Assembly: GCA_022828595.1 (NCBI GenBank)
Contig: JAKGHH010000008.1
Coordinates: 2,850,728 to 2,914,727 of the forward strand
Source of the DNA: Nelumbo lutea
Taxonomy: Eukaryota > Streptophyta > Magnoliopsida > Proteales > Nelumbonaceae
Direction: 5' to 3'
DNA length: 64,000 bases
Shown: positions 36,406-47,098 of the stretch, in pieces
Numbering within the stretch: the stretch's first letter is position 1
Layout: each line of letters starts with the position of its first letter
Position numbers and translations under genes: made by a program
The notes under the pieces: generated by a model
What the model was told of the DNA's origin: nothing
The model's database searches: none
Seen by the model: only the letters and a program-made list of their open reading frames with translations

Positions 36406-36842
36406 GTCACCCGACAACTTCTTCATTCAATTCTTTGTCTTGAAAAAATTTCTAATAGAATATGGATATTCTACATTGATCAAACCTTTCCAAAAGGGTT
36501 GAAATCTGTTGAAGTTTCTGTTACTATTTCTTGCAAGAAAAATTCAGGATACATTTTGGTATAAAAGCCAGAGTCCGCCATCCTCGTCTGCTTTCAGTGG
36601 CTTGTCTTTTAGCAGTTTTTATGTGGGATCGTTTTTCTGCATCCCCTATACCCCAGCAAAGGAAGCAATCGATCAACTCTTGCTTTGGAAATGTGGCTGC
36701 AAGATCCCATTCCAAATGCACCCTGAATTAACATAGGCTCTGCTGCGACTTCGTTGTGACTCCACAACTGAACACGGACACACCAGCACAGCAAATGAAA
36801 AACAGATCACATTATGTTACGAATTTTATTTTCAATTATTAT
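36406..36842. other. GNAT downstream region
   Basis: Expected 3' UTR and terminator of the GNAT gene. Several short overlapping open frames here are not supported by any family. Confidence 0.45.
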
Positions 36843-36911
36843 GGGGCATTCTACAATGTGAATTGTTTTTATTGCTGTTGGAGTTCCAAAAATAAATCAA
36901 AACCATCATCT

Positions 36912-38153
36912 TGATGAGGGTAGATTTGGCCCTCAACTGAAATTGTGACACGTGGCACCTCGTGACCCGCCTGGGTATGACCTGTGCGAGCTGGTAACCC
37001 GCCCGAGCACCAGTCTGGCCGGCCTGGCGCGACCTGCGCGCGGCACACGCGACCTGCGCGGCACGCGCATGACACACGCGAATTGCGCACGGCCTGCACG
37101 AGCTGCGTGCGGCCTGCGGCCTGCGCGACTTGGCCGACCTGGACCAGCCTAGTGCATGATCCGGCCAAGTTGCCTATAAGGTGCCCACCGACAAACCTGG
37201 CCTAGACACTGACCCGCCGACTGACACAGGCGCTGACCTGACGACCTGGCCCAGACACTGACCCGCCGACTGACGCAGGCGCCCCCCTGACAACCCGGCC
37301 CAGGCGCCGACCTGTCCGCCTGACGACCTCGAGGAGTTCACCGCCGTACCCCGGTTCTAACAGGATGTGACGAGTCTTACTGTTTGGAGGCTTTTCACCC
37401 ACCTAACCCGCGATGACTCCGGTATATAAAGACCTCACCCCCCAAAGGGGAGGGGATGAAAAAAAGGGAAGTAACCCTGCTCTCTAGCTCTCTCATATTA
37501 TCTTCAAAGCTCTCTACAATAAGAGTGCTAACTTAAGCGTCGGAGAGCCCCCACTGGGAAAATACCCCCGGGACCTCTGATTCAGTTCTCGCAAGTCCTT
37601 CAGCTCCCGTCGCCTACGAAGAGGAGGAAAAGATGGAGTTCTTGGAGGTCCCTCAGCTCCCGCCACCTACAAAGAGGAGGAAAAGATGGAGTTCTCGCAG
37701 GTCCCTCAACTCCCACCACCTACAAAGAGGAGGAAAAGATGAAGTTCTCATAGGTCTCTCAGCTCCCGCTGCCTACAAAGGAAAGAAGACCACCTCATGT
37801 TGAGGGCAGTCGGATTACGATGCACCAGGGAGCTCCAACATTCTCTAAGTCACCGGCCGCCTAGTAGGCAGTTCGCCACCGAGCAACTCGCCACCGGGCA
37901 GTTCGCCACCAGGCAGTTCGCCACCAGGGAGCTCGCCACCAGGTAGTTCGCCACCAAACAGTTCACCACCGGGCAGTTCGCCACCAGGCAGTTCGCCCCC
38001 AGGCAGTTCTCCACCCAGTAGTTCGCCAGTAGGTAGTTCACCACCAAGTAGCTCATCACTAAGGCACATCACCACCGGGTCAAATAACGAGGTACTTAGC
38101 CAAAAAAATTTGCATCACAAAACATTGGTACGTGGCCGAAAACGGTTACATCA
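36912..38153 (+). repeat. 5' LTR of the non-autonomous gypsy-type element
   Basis: Starts TGATGAGGGTAGATTTGG and ends GGTTACATCA. TATATAAA at 37423-37430 is the likely promoter. Contains a GC-rich CGACCTGCGCG-type stretch (37020-37140), ~50-bp GACACTGACCCGCC repeats, ~60-bp CTCCCGCCACCTAC repeats and a 15-bp GGCAGTTCGCCACCA minisatellite (about 12 units, 37868-38052). Confidence 0.9.
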
Positions 38154-38154
38154 A

Positions 38155-38172
38155 TTGGCGCCATCTGTGGGA
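38155..38172 (+). other. Primer binding site
   Basis: TTGGCGCCATCTGTGGGA one base after the 5' LTR, the usual place and wording for plant gypsy elements. I do not assign the tRNA with certainty. Confidence 0.75.
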
Positions 38173-38584
38173 ACACGCTACAAAAAGCTAAGTTCTCATC
38201 CTACAAAAGCTAAGTTCTCATCTTGCCAAAACTAAGTCCTCACTTTTTAGAAATTGAAACTATTGCTTTATAGTTTACATTCTTTATGAACTCAGAGACT
38301 ATGCAAGGAGCTAACGAACTAAGTAGCTCTACCAACCTTACTTTCAATTCAGATAATACTACACCAGTCCTCTCCGCAAGGTCCCCCCTACAAATATGAG
38401 CTCTTCGTGGCTTTCGCGGGAGTTAGCGGCCAACTGACGACATAGGCGCCCTTACCGGTCGAGCCTTCCAAAGCTCCCGTGTGAGCTGGCAACCTAAAGT
38501 TAGTAGTGCTGCCCCTGAAGGTCGAGCTCCTAGTAGCTTCTTGTAGGAGTAGGTGACCGGCATTACGAAGCTGATGCAGGCCAA

Positions 38585-39913
38585 GCCTACGGGCCACATT
38601 ACTACTTAAGACCCGATTGCCTCTCCGGCACGGGCAAAGTTAGAAAAGAGTAGACCACTAGTCACTCCAAAGCCTACGTGCCACATTACTACTTAAGACC
38701 CGGGCGCCTCTCCGGCATGGGCAAAGTCAAAAAAGAGTAGACCACTAGTCACTCCAAAGCCTACGGGCCACATTACTACTTAAGACCCGATCGCCTCTCC
38801 GGCACGGGCAAAGTCAAAAAAGAGTAGACCACTAGTCACTCCAAAGCCTATGGGCCACATTACTACCTAAGACCCGGTCGCCTCTCCGGCACGGGCAAAG
38901 TCAGAAAAGAGTAGAGCACTAGTCACTCCAAAGCTTATGGGCCACATTACTACTTAAGACCCGGTCGCCTCTCCGACACGGGCAAAGTCAGAAAAGAGTA
39001 GACCACTAGTCACTCCAAAGCCTACGGGCCACATTACTACTTAAGACCAGGTCGCCTCTCTGACACGGGCAAAGTAAAAAAAGAGTAGACCACTAGTCAC
39101 TCCAAAGCCTACGGGCCACATTACTACTTAAGACCCGGTCGCCTCTCCGGCACGGGCAAAGTCAAAAAAGAGTAGACCACTAGTCACTCCAAAGCCTACG
39201 GGCCACATTACTACTTAAGACCCGATCGCCTCTCTGGCACGAGCAAAGTCAAAAAAGAATAGACCACTAGTCACTCCAAAGCCTACAGGCCACATTACTA
39301 CTTAAGACCCGGTCGCCTCTCCGGCACGGGCAAAGTCAAAAAAGAGTAGACCACTAGTCACTCCAAAGCCTATGGGCCACATTACTACCTAAGACCTGGT
39401 CGCCTCTCCGGCACGGGCAATGTCAGAAAAGAGTAGACCACTAGTCACTCCAAAGCTTATGGGCCACATTACTACTTAAGACCCGGTCGCCTCTCCGGCA
39501 CGGGCAATGTCAGAAAAGAGTAGACCACTAGTCACTCCAAAGCCTACGGGCCACATTACTACTTAAGACCAGGTCGCCTCTCTGACACGGGCAAAGTAAA
39601 AAAAGAGTAGACCACTAGTCACTCCAAAGCCTATGGGCCACATTACTACTTAAGACCCGGTCGCCTCTCTGGCACGGGCAAATTTAGAAAAGAGTAGACC
39701 ACTGGTCACTCCCAAAGCCTACGGGCCACATTACTACTTAAGACCCGGTCGCCTCTCCAGCACGGGCAAAGTTAGAAAAGAGTAGACCACTGGTCACTCC
39801 CAAAGCCTACGGGCCACATTACTACTAAAAACCCGATCGCCTCTCTGGCACGGGCAAAAGTCAAAGAAGAGTAGACTACGAGTCGCTCCCAAAGCCTACG
39901 GGCCACACTAGTA
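38585..39913 (+). repeat. Fifteen tandem 87-bp units inside the LTR element
   Basis: Units start with GCCTACGGGCCACATTACTA at 38585, 38672, 38759, 38846 and so on, exactly 87 bases apart for most of the array, and end near 39913. Shared variants show that units 4-6 (from 38846) were copied into units 10-12 (from 39368): TATGGG with ACCTAAG, then TTATGGG, then ACCAGG with TCTGACAC and GTAAAAAAAG. The last units lose regularity. Confidence 0.95.
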
Positions 39914-40006
39914 ATTGGATCAGCACTTACTAGATCATCGACTTACGGGCCAAAAGAAATCTACTCCCTTCGTTGAGTTACTATTAGCTCGGGAGTGGGG
40001 GGCTAT

Positions 40007-41434
40007 TGATGAGGGCAAATTTGGCCCTCCAGTGAAATTGTGACACGTGGCACCTCGTGACAACTAGGAAAACACCCAGCCAACAAACTTACAAAGTTGG
40101 TGACTCGCCCGGGAACCAGTCTGGCCGGCCTGGCACGGCCTGACGCGCGCCTGCGCGACCTGCGCGCGGCACACGCGACCTGCACAGCGCGCAAGCGGCC
40201 TACGCGAACTGCGCGTGGCACGCGAGAACTGCGCACGGCCTGCGCGAGTTGTGTGCGGCGTGCGGCCTGCGCGACCTGGCTGACCTGGACCAGCCTAGTG
40301 CATGATCCGGCCAAGCCACCCATAAGGCGTCCACCGACAAACCTGGCCTAGACACTGACCTGCCAACTTACACAGGTGCTAGCTTGACGACCTGGTCTAG
40401 ACACTGACCCGCCGACTGACACAGGCGCCGACCTGACGACCTGGCCTAGACACTGACCCGCCGACTGACGCAGGCGCTCCCCTGACAACCCGGCCCAGGC
40501 GTCGTCCTAGCCGCCTGACACAAGCGCCAGCTTGACGACCTCGAGGAGTTCACCGCCATACCCCGGTTCTGACAGGATGCGACGAGTCTTACCGTTTGAA
40601 GGCTTTTCACCCACCTAACCCGCGAGGACTCCAGTATATAAAGACCTCACCCCCCAAAGGGGAGGGGATGAAAAAAAGGGAAGTAACCCTGCTCTCTAGC
40701 TCTCTCATATTATCTTCAAAGCTCATAAGAGTGCTAACTTAAGCGTCGGAGAGCCCCCACCGGGAAAATACCCCCGGGACCTCTGATTCAATTCTCGCAG
40801 GTCCTTCAGCTCCCGCCGCCTACGAAGAGGAGGAAAAGATGGAGTTCTCGGAGGTCCCTCAGCTCCCACCACCTACAAAGAGGAGGAAAAGATGGAGTTC
40901 TCGTAGGTCCCTCAACTCCCACCACCTACAAAGAGGTGGAAAAGATGATGTTCTCGCAGGTCCCTCAGCTCCCGCTGCCTACAAAGGAAAGAAGACCACC
41001 TCATGCTGAGGGCAGTCGGATTGCGCCGCACCAGGGAGCTCCAGCATTCTCTAAGTCACCGGCCGCCTAGTAGGCAGTTCGCCACCGAGCAACTCGCCAC
41101 CGGGCAGTTTGCCACCAGGTAGTTCGCCACCAAGTAGTTCACCACCAGGCAGTTTTTCACCAAGCAGTTCGCCACCAGGCAGTTCACCACCAAGCAGTTC
41201 GCCACCAGGGAGCTCGCCACCAGGCAGTTCGCCACCAGACAGTTCACCACCGAACAGTTTGCCACCAGGCAGTTCGCCCCTAGGCAGTTCTCCACCGAGT
41301 AGTTCGCCAATAGGCAATTCACCACCAAGTAGCTCATCACTAAGGCACGCCACCACCGGGTCAAATAACGAGGTACTTAGCCAAAAAATTTTACATCACA
41401 AAACATTGGTACGTGGCTGAAAACGGTTACATCA
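40007..41434 (+). repeat. 3' LTR of the non-autonomous gypsy-type element
   Basis: Starts TGATGAGGGCAAATTTGG and ends GGTTACATCA; TATATAAA at 40635-40642. It is 186 bases longer than the 5' LTR, mainly because the ~50-bp repeat and the 15-bp minisatellite (about 17 units, 41071-41331) have more copies. Confidence 0.9.
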
Positions 41435-41901
41435 CATTTAATTTAAAAATAGATTATTTTTTAAAACAAAAATATAAAAACATATTCTTGGTTGTGTTTT
41501 TTGTTTTCAAAACTGGAATACAAAATATGTTCTTGAATCTGGTTTCAAAAACATGTTTTAATCTGTTTATTCAACTTCATGTTTCATAAATTATATAATT
41601 TCCATACTGAAAAGAATTGTTTTTGTTTTAAAAACCAATATTTTGTTGGTTAAAAAACATATACTATTTTTTGAATCAAAACTAACTTGTTTTTTTTTCT
41701 TTTAAAAATAAAAACAGAGTTCAAGAACATGATATTTATTTATTTTTGCTGATGTGATGATTCCAAAACAAATAAAAACAAAAACATCCATGTTGTAGAA
41801 TGCCCCCTATGATGTTTGTTTTTAATTTGGGGTTGCAAGGAATAAGTACTATGACCTTAGCATACGATTAATGCGCCCAATCAAATAAGAATAGGGTTCC
41901 A

Positions 41902-42053
41902 CTATGATATGGAAAAGATATGATAACTGAAAAACAACTGACCAATAACACAATCTTAAACGTGGTTAAGAACATGGTGTGATTTATCAAAATTCATGAG
42001 TGGGTTTTGATTGGTCAAAACTCCTTCCATACCATATCTTTTCCATATCATAG
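41902..42053. mobile_element. MITE with 21-bp perfect TIRs
   Basis: The left 21 bases, starting CTATGATATGGAAAAG, are the exact reverse complement of 42033-42053. Length is 152 bases. A partial relative lies at 24036-24140. Confidence 0.85.
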
Positions 42054-42236
42054 ATTTTCCCATAAGAATAATGCTAACACCAACACTTGGGCTGTAAGTG
42101 GACTCTGAAATACCTGATTTGACTCCAAATCTAATTATTCCAGATTTTGATGTTATAATCGACATTCTATTGATAATTATGTAAAGTTTATAATTGACAT
42201 TTAATACTTTATATTTACACACATTTATTGTACATA

Positions 42237-42507
42237 TATAAATTATAAATAATTAATTTTTTAAACTTTCTTTATTTCTTTTTGTTATTTGCTTATTTGT
42301 TTTTATAATAATTTGTAAGATTATGACACTTCCTATGTGCTAATCTACCAAAACATGAGTTCATTTTAAATATATAAATTATAAATAATTAATTTTTTAA
42401 ACTTTCTTTATTTCTTTTTGTTATTTGCTTATTAGTTTTTATAGTAATTTGTAAGATTAAGACACTTCCTATGTGCTTAACTACCAAAACATGAGTTCAT
42501 TTTAAAT
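42237..42507. repeat. 136-bp tandem duplication
   Basis: The block starting TATAAATTATAAATAATTAA at 42237 repeats from 42373 with very few differences, both copies ending ATGAGTTCATTTTAAAT. Confidence 0.92.
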
Positions 42508-42512
42508 CCTAA

Positions 42513-42631
42513 GGCTCAGTTTGGAAGGAGTACAAATGCAAATATGTAGAATGTAAATACATACAAAAGAATACAAAATATAAGGTTTTGCACTCTACAT
42601 ATTTGCATTTGTACTCCTTCCAAGCTGAGCC
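42513..42631. mobile_element. Complete MITE, GGCTCAGTTTGG family
   Basis: About 119 bases with long, almost perfect inverted arms: GGCTCAGTTTGGAAGGAGTA... and ...TACTCCTTCCAAGCTGAGCC. Best-preserved member in the window; others at 27863 and in GNAT intron 3. Confidence 0.85.
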
Positions 42632-43069
42632 TATTAAGTCTAAAGTTCTAATTACGGTGCAAATCTGAAATAGATACAGATTTTGCATTCATTTGTTTGT
42701 AATTATGATTTATATTTTTTATCTGATACAAAATTAGTATTTTTTTATTGTCTTATTTGCACTCAATGGCAATGTAAATTTTGCATCTTAAAAAATTCAA
42801 GAAAAATTTGCACCACCTGACCTTCCTACCAGAGAGTACACCACGCATGTTTGCTTCCTACTTCACTTGTTTGTCAAATGAATAAAAGACAAAATCAAAT
42901 CTGAAGCAGAAATGCGTAATATTCTGAATTTATTACACTCAATCCATTTGCACACCCATGCATTTACACCAAATTAAAGCAATATAAATTTGGACTGTAA
43001 GCTGATTGTGCCTAATATATATTTTTATTGATGAGAGATGTGAGCTAGATTCATACAAAGACCATAGAT

Positions 43070-43250
43070 AAGGAGACCGAGTCAGCCCCCACAACGTTCC
43101 ACAGCACATTCTTGCCTGCCGTCTATTGAGAATACCTCCCGATGATATATTAGGAATGATGATATCATCATCGGGAAATATTCTCAATATACGGCTAGGA
43201 TGTATTGTGGGACGTTGTGGGGGCAACTTGTGGGGAGCTGATTCGAACTC
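43070..43250. mobile_element. Foldback MITE, family FB, copy C
   Basis: Left GTCAGCCCCCACAACGTTCC...TATTGAGAATACCTCCCGATGAT is mirrored by ATCATCGGGAAATATTCTCAATATACGG...GGGACGTTGTGGGGGC. The arms are ~80 bases with a short centre. Related to copies A, B and D by the ATTGGGAACATCTCCC-type core. Confidence 0.7.
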
Positions 43251-43538
43251 ATAGGTAAAATATCCACAAGAAAAGGAAAATGTGAAGATAGGATACAAAG
43301 GCCATAAATTAAGAGGGAGGCTGACGAGCAACGCAAAAGAGTGAATGCCTATTTTTTTCTGGAATTTTCACACAGTAGGCATAAAGAGGATATATATATA
43401 TATATCCTTTACTCTCACTTCAGAAATTACCCACTTATAATGGTTTTAAAATTATAAATAATTTTTCTTAAAAATAATATCACGTATAAATGCACATACA
43501 AATTTACTAATACTAATATATATAAAACATAACATACC
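43251..43538. other. Downstream of the ankyrin fragment, no further exon recognised
   Basis: Contains an (AT)n tract near 43387-43405. The expected next ankyrin exon is not visible here or farther left. Confidence 0.5.
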
Positions 43539-44036
43539 ATATAAATCTGCGAAAATGATATGATTGAGAAGTAGAGCACCATCAGAGCCAAGAAAAGGAC
43601 TGAGATATTGATCTTTGGTGAGTCGCACAAGATATCACACCATATCCTTTTGACGGTTGAGGGTTGCAAAGGCGATGGGCGACATACCAATATTGGATCT
43701 AATTTTTGGCAACTCTGGGTTCTTTCTCACCATCGCCATCGCGGCCCTGACATCTCCGGCCAAGGCTGCGTAAGCAAAAGCCGTCCTGCCCGATGATTCT
43801 TTCAATTCCAACGCTTCTGCAGGCATCACATCCACCAGCTTCTCCACCATCTTTCCATTTCCTGCAAATACCGCCAAATGAAGAGCCGTCTCGGACCTGT
43901 CGGAAATTGAGACGATTTTGGCATCCGAGTTCGATTTAAAGAACTCTTCCACTGCATTCCAGTCACCTTCATTGATAGCTCGGTGCAAGGGCGCGTAATA
44001 TGCAGGGTCCTTGACTGTGGCTGTGGCTGTCATCAC
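43539..44036 (-). pseudogene. Ankyrin-repeat gene fragment (ACD6/ITN1-type) with premature stop
   Basis: From ATG 44036 the minus strand encodes a typical N-terminal ankyrin exon: YYAPLHRAINEGDWNAVEEF, then ETALHLAVFAGNGKMVEKLV, RTAFAYAALAGDVRAAMAMV and SPIAFATLNRQKDMV. An in-frame TGA at 43637-43635 replaces what relatives encode as a charged residue (CGA to TGA would be a CpG transition). After the stop the same frame continues in family-like sequence, YLVRLTKDQYLSPFLGSDGA through HIIFADLY, to a donor GTATG at 43538. No later ankyrin or PGG-domain exons are seen. Relatives are plasma-membrane ankyrin proteins in defence and salt responses. Either a relic or a 133-residue truncated product. 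Confidence 0.85.
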
Positions 44037-44632
44037 CGAAACCCAAAATTAAGCTAGCAAATTAATTCAGGAAAATCAAAGGAAACGCAGAGCTATCTTT
44101 TAGTTCACATAATAGTAATAATAATAATAATAATACGTAATAATAGAAATTAAGAAAACTGATGTACAACATTGAGCGGTGCCGGTGCTGGATTGGACCC
44201 TATTATGTTGTTCGGCTAATGAGGCGGTCATAAAGCTGCTGCTATTTCGTTAATTTGGTGATAGACTTCTCCCGTCATTGACATGATCAGTTAATTCCAG
44301 AGATATATAAGAAGGGAAATGGCTGTGATTCAGTTTTCACACTATATTCCTTGCCTCGTGTTTCAAGTCTATATCCTCAAGCAAGGGCAAGGCATATCAA
44401 CTTTAAAAATTGAGAGGAATCACCATCTGCTGCATTCTATGTTCAAAGTAGTGGAAATATAATTTTATGAGATATATTATGTTTAAGATAGATACGGAGA
44501 AAATCAATATAATTTATTTTAAGATTGGACTATATGCTATAGACACATGATATCACCCATATTCCCAAAATTGTACGGTTGGATGATTTGAATTTAAAAA
44601 TTATTAATGAGAGGGAAAACAGGATTATTAAA
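44037..44632. other. Upstream of the ankyrin fragment
   Basis: Former promoter region of the ankyrin fragment, with an (AAT)n microsatellite at 44111-44135. No other feature was recognised. Confidence 0.5.
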
Positions 44633-45162
44633 GGGATGTTTGGTGTCGATGTTGTTTTTTTTTTTAAAAAAAAAAACAGTGCCACGTTGGAGCTAGTTCA
44701 GCATTTCCATTTTTTGAATAAATTAGGTAGGCATTTGGCATTGGTGCTGGAAACATCGCACCGTTTTCTCATAAAAATGGTGTTGGGCATGTGGAATTGT
44801 AAGTGCTTATTTTATTTGGAATCAGTGTTGTTACATATGTTGTTTTTTGAGAAAATAACGTTGGTTTTGTTTGGTACCGTTGCTGGTAGCAACGTTTTCA
44901 ACATTGATCTATTTATCCAATGTCCAAGATGATGCCACATCATTGCACCACTAGCAACAATGTGTTGTTTTCCTAGAAAACACCAAATTTGGCATTGCTC
45001 CATACCACACTTTTCCAATTTTCAAGGCATGGTCAAGAGCAATGTTTTTTTCTGGAAAAACGATATCAAACAAGAGGATGTTGTTTGAAGCACCACTTTC
45101 TCTGATGTGGTGACTACATGGCATCATTTTCTAAAAAAATGACATCGATGCCAAACATCGCC
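44633..45162. mobile_element. MITE with GGTGTTTGGCATCGATG-type ends, copy 2
   Basis: Left GGGATGTTTGGTGTCGATG, right in inverse GGCGATGTTTGGCATCGATG. Interior aligns with copy 1 at 29998 (GCAACGTTTTCA, CAAGATGATGCCACATCATT, TTTTCAAGGCATGGTC). Confidence 0.75.
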
Positions 45163-45365
45163 TAGAATGTTTGATTCAGGCAGTTTAAAAAAAAAGCGAT
45201 ATCGCCTCATAAATCAAAATAAGCTTAATAAAAGAAACGTCAATTTTGGCGTTTCATGTATCGGCCCACCATTGCCCCCAACAGCTGAATGACACGGGGT
45301 CGATGTGTATCTCATGTGTCTATTATTGTTTAATGCATAGGAATGTTCTGATGCTTCTTAATAAA

Positions 45366-45462
45366 CTAATTCATTTTGTGCAACAATTTTTTTTTCATAA
45401 ATAGGGCTTTGATGGTTTTTCATCCATACACTGCCTTCTTCTTCGCTGTCAAGCCCCCCACC
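45366..45462 (+). repeat. Direct repeat, left copy (pair with 46038-46131)
   Basis: CTAATTCATTTTGTGCAACA through AAGCCCCCCACC occurs here and again at 46038-46131 with about 90% identity. The pair flanks the foldback at 45543. Confidence 0.85.
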
Positions 45463-45542
45463 TTCAATGTATATTGCATGTGTTTTACATTGTTCCCGAT
45501 TATTAATATTGCATGTGTTTATTAATGTTAAATGTATATTGC

Positions 45543-45909
45543 ATGACAATCCCGTACCTGTTGTTGACTAATTGTTAATCGGTTGTTAAGTGACATTTTA
45601 AAAGATATAAATGCCATTCGAGTGTCATCTAATTTTCTTTATCAATTATGCAAACATTGACCAAAAAAATTAATAGTCCACAATCCTTGCTTCTTCCATT
45701 CAAGAAAGTTGGGATTACATTTAAGTGAACATTTTGATGACCCTAACTTTCTTGAATAGAAGAAGCAAGGATTTGGGACTATTAATTTTTTTTGTCAAAT
45801 GCATAGTTGATAAAGAAAATTAGATGAAATTCAAAGGGCATTTGCGTCTTTTAGTATCACTTAATGGCTGATTAACATCTATTTAACGACAGGTATTGGA
45901 TTGTCACAT
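45543..45909. mobile_element. Large foldback element with ~170-bp arms
   Basis: 45543-45712 (TGACAATCCCGTACCTGTTG ... CAAGAAAGTTGGG) pairs with the reverse complement of 45741-45909, with only ~28 bases of loop. Sequence continuing right to ~46003 (AAAGTTCAGGGACCAAAGTG ... GAGAAATTTCCCC) looks like the outer end of a larger, left-truncated MULE-like MITE. Confidence 0.8.
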
Positions 45910-46037
45910 TTTGAAAATTCAGGTACTGAATTGTCACATTTTAAAGTTCAGGGACCAAAGTGACACTAGACCCAAAGTACAGGATATTGAGAAATTTCCC
46001 CATGTTAAATGCATACTACCATACTTCTCAGTGCACA

Positions 46038-46131
46038 CTAATTCATTTTGTGCAACAATTTTTTCATAAATAGGGTTTTAATGGTTTTCCATCCATATCC
46101 TGTCTTCTTCTTCATCGTCAAGCCCCCCACC
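46038..46131 (+). repeat. Direct repeat, right copy (pair with 45366-45462)
   Basis: See the left copy. The repeated block contains CATAAATAGGG (TATA-like CATAAATA) followed by a C-rich stretch, so it could be an old promoter or leader fragment. Confidence 0.85.
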
Positions 46132-47090
46132 GCTGCAACTCCTCACCATTGCCAATGTTGGTAAGCATACATACAATTTTTCTCCTTTCTGTTTTAACAT
46201 GAAAACTCATATTATCTCATTGTACCTTCATTCTAGATTTCTAGAGTTGAATGAGGTCACTGCAATTCTTCATCATTCGGCCATCGTCGGTAACGACAGT
46301 AAGCATGCATATTATTTCTATTGTTTTTCCTCCCCGTTTTCATGAAGAAACTCATCTCACAGTACCATAACAGTTGTCCAAACCCTCATCCTTCTTTGGA
46401 ACAAGTTGCTTGAAGCCTCATCCATTTTTTTCGTTGCCTAAAGCCTCAAATCACAGATTTAGGAGGTTGGAACAGTTGGTTAATTGAGGAGGAATCAGAT
46501 TTATGAAGCTGAAACCGCTGTTAAACAAATATCTATGACAGTTATTAGTCATAAAAATGCTATTGGAAGATCACGAACATTTACAAGGTTGAAACCACTG
46601 GATAATGTAGCTCAAAATACTAATGAGCAGCAAATGGCAAAAATATACGAGTAATACATGCCATTATTCATGCAGAGGTGTTGGATCTAATCCAAGAACA
46701 AATTTAATCGTTGGATTTGAATTTTATTAATAAACAATGTAAAATGGTCATATGAAGAATCTAGACCATTGGATTGGCATTAAACAAATGGAGGATATAG
46801 GATTAACATGCATCTCCATATTTTATACCGCATGCTAACTATGAGAAGCGGTGGTAAAAATCACCATACCAAACAGCAAATCGTTGTTCCATGCCTACCC
46901 GTCTCTGCAGCAAAATACTTGAAAAATGGATAATACATGCTAGTTGGGCGGGTGTTTTTTTTTTTTTCCCGTCGAAAATCAGGCCTAAAAAATGCCTATG
47001 CTACCGATGTTTGAACATTTGCTGTACATTTTTTCTTTATTCCTAACATTTTCTTCTGAACCAAGGAATCGGTGTGTGATAGGTGTATTG
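46132..47090. other. Stretch without recognised gene
   Basis: Intergenic DNA; short poly(T) at 46957-46968. Nothing supportable. Confidence 0.5.
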
Positions 47091-47098
47091 ATTGGACT

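Larger units (their letters stand above)
36912..41434 (+). mobile_element. Non-autonomous LTR retroelement (gypsy-type, LARD/TRIM-like)
   Basis: Two direct ~1.2-1.4-kb LTRs (36912-38153 and 40007-41434) flank a 1.85-kb interior. A TTGGCGCCATCTGTGGGA primer site starts at 38155, and a purine tract GGGAGTGGGGGG at 39990-40001 precedes LTR 2; both are typical of plant gypsy elements. Flanks CATCT (36907-36911) and CATTT (41435-41439) are a 5-bp TSD with one difference. There is no gag or pol. The only leader-like frame is a 37-codon one at 38287-38400, possibly a gag start. The interior is mainly an 87-bp tandem array. It must be mobilised in trans, if at all. Confidence 0.88.
36843..41806. mobile_element. 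MITE split by an LTR retroelement (nest)
   Basis: GGGGCATTCTACAATGTG at 36843 and TTGTAGAATGCCCC ending 41806 are inverted ends, followed inward by TTGTTTTTATTG / CAAATAAAAACAAAAACA-like sequence. Without the LTR element at 36912-41434 the MITE would be about 440 bases. Its own TSD is not clear. Confidence 0.6.

Noticed and set aside
36952..37205. Arg/Ala/Pro-rich frames in GC-rich DNA, suggesting foreign bacterial DNA
   Set aside because: The GC-rich stretch is part of an LTR present in two copies; there is no bacterial gene organisation.
37845..38075. Minus-strand frame encoding GGELPGGELLGGELPTG-type repeats, resembling a repetitive or LPXTG-like protein
   Set aside because: It is the translation of a 15-bp minisatellite inside an LTR; two frames are open at once and the same occurs at 41051-41364 in the other LTR.
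38585..39913. Regular repeats resembling a CRISPR array
   Set aside because: The units are contiguous 87-bp repeats with no unique spacers, inside an LTR retroelement in a plant genome.
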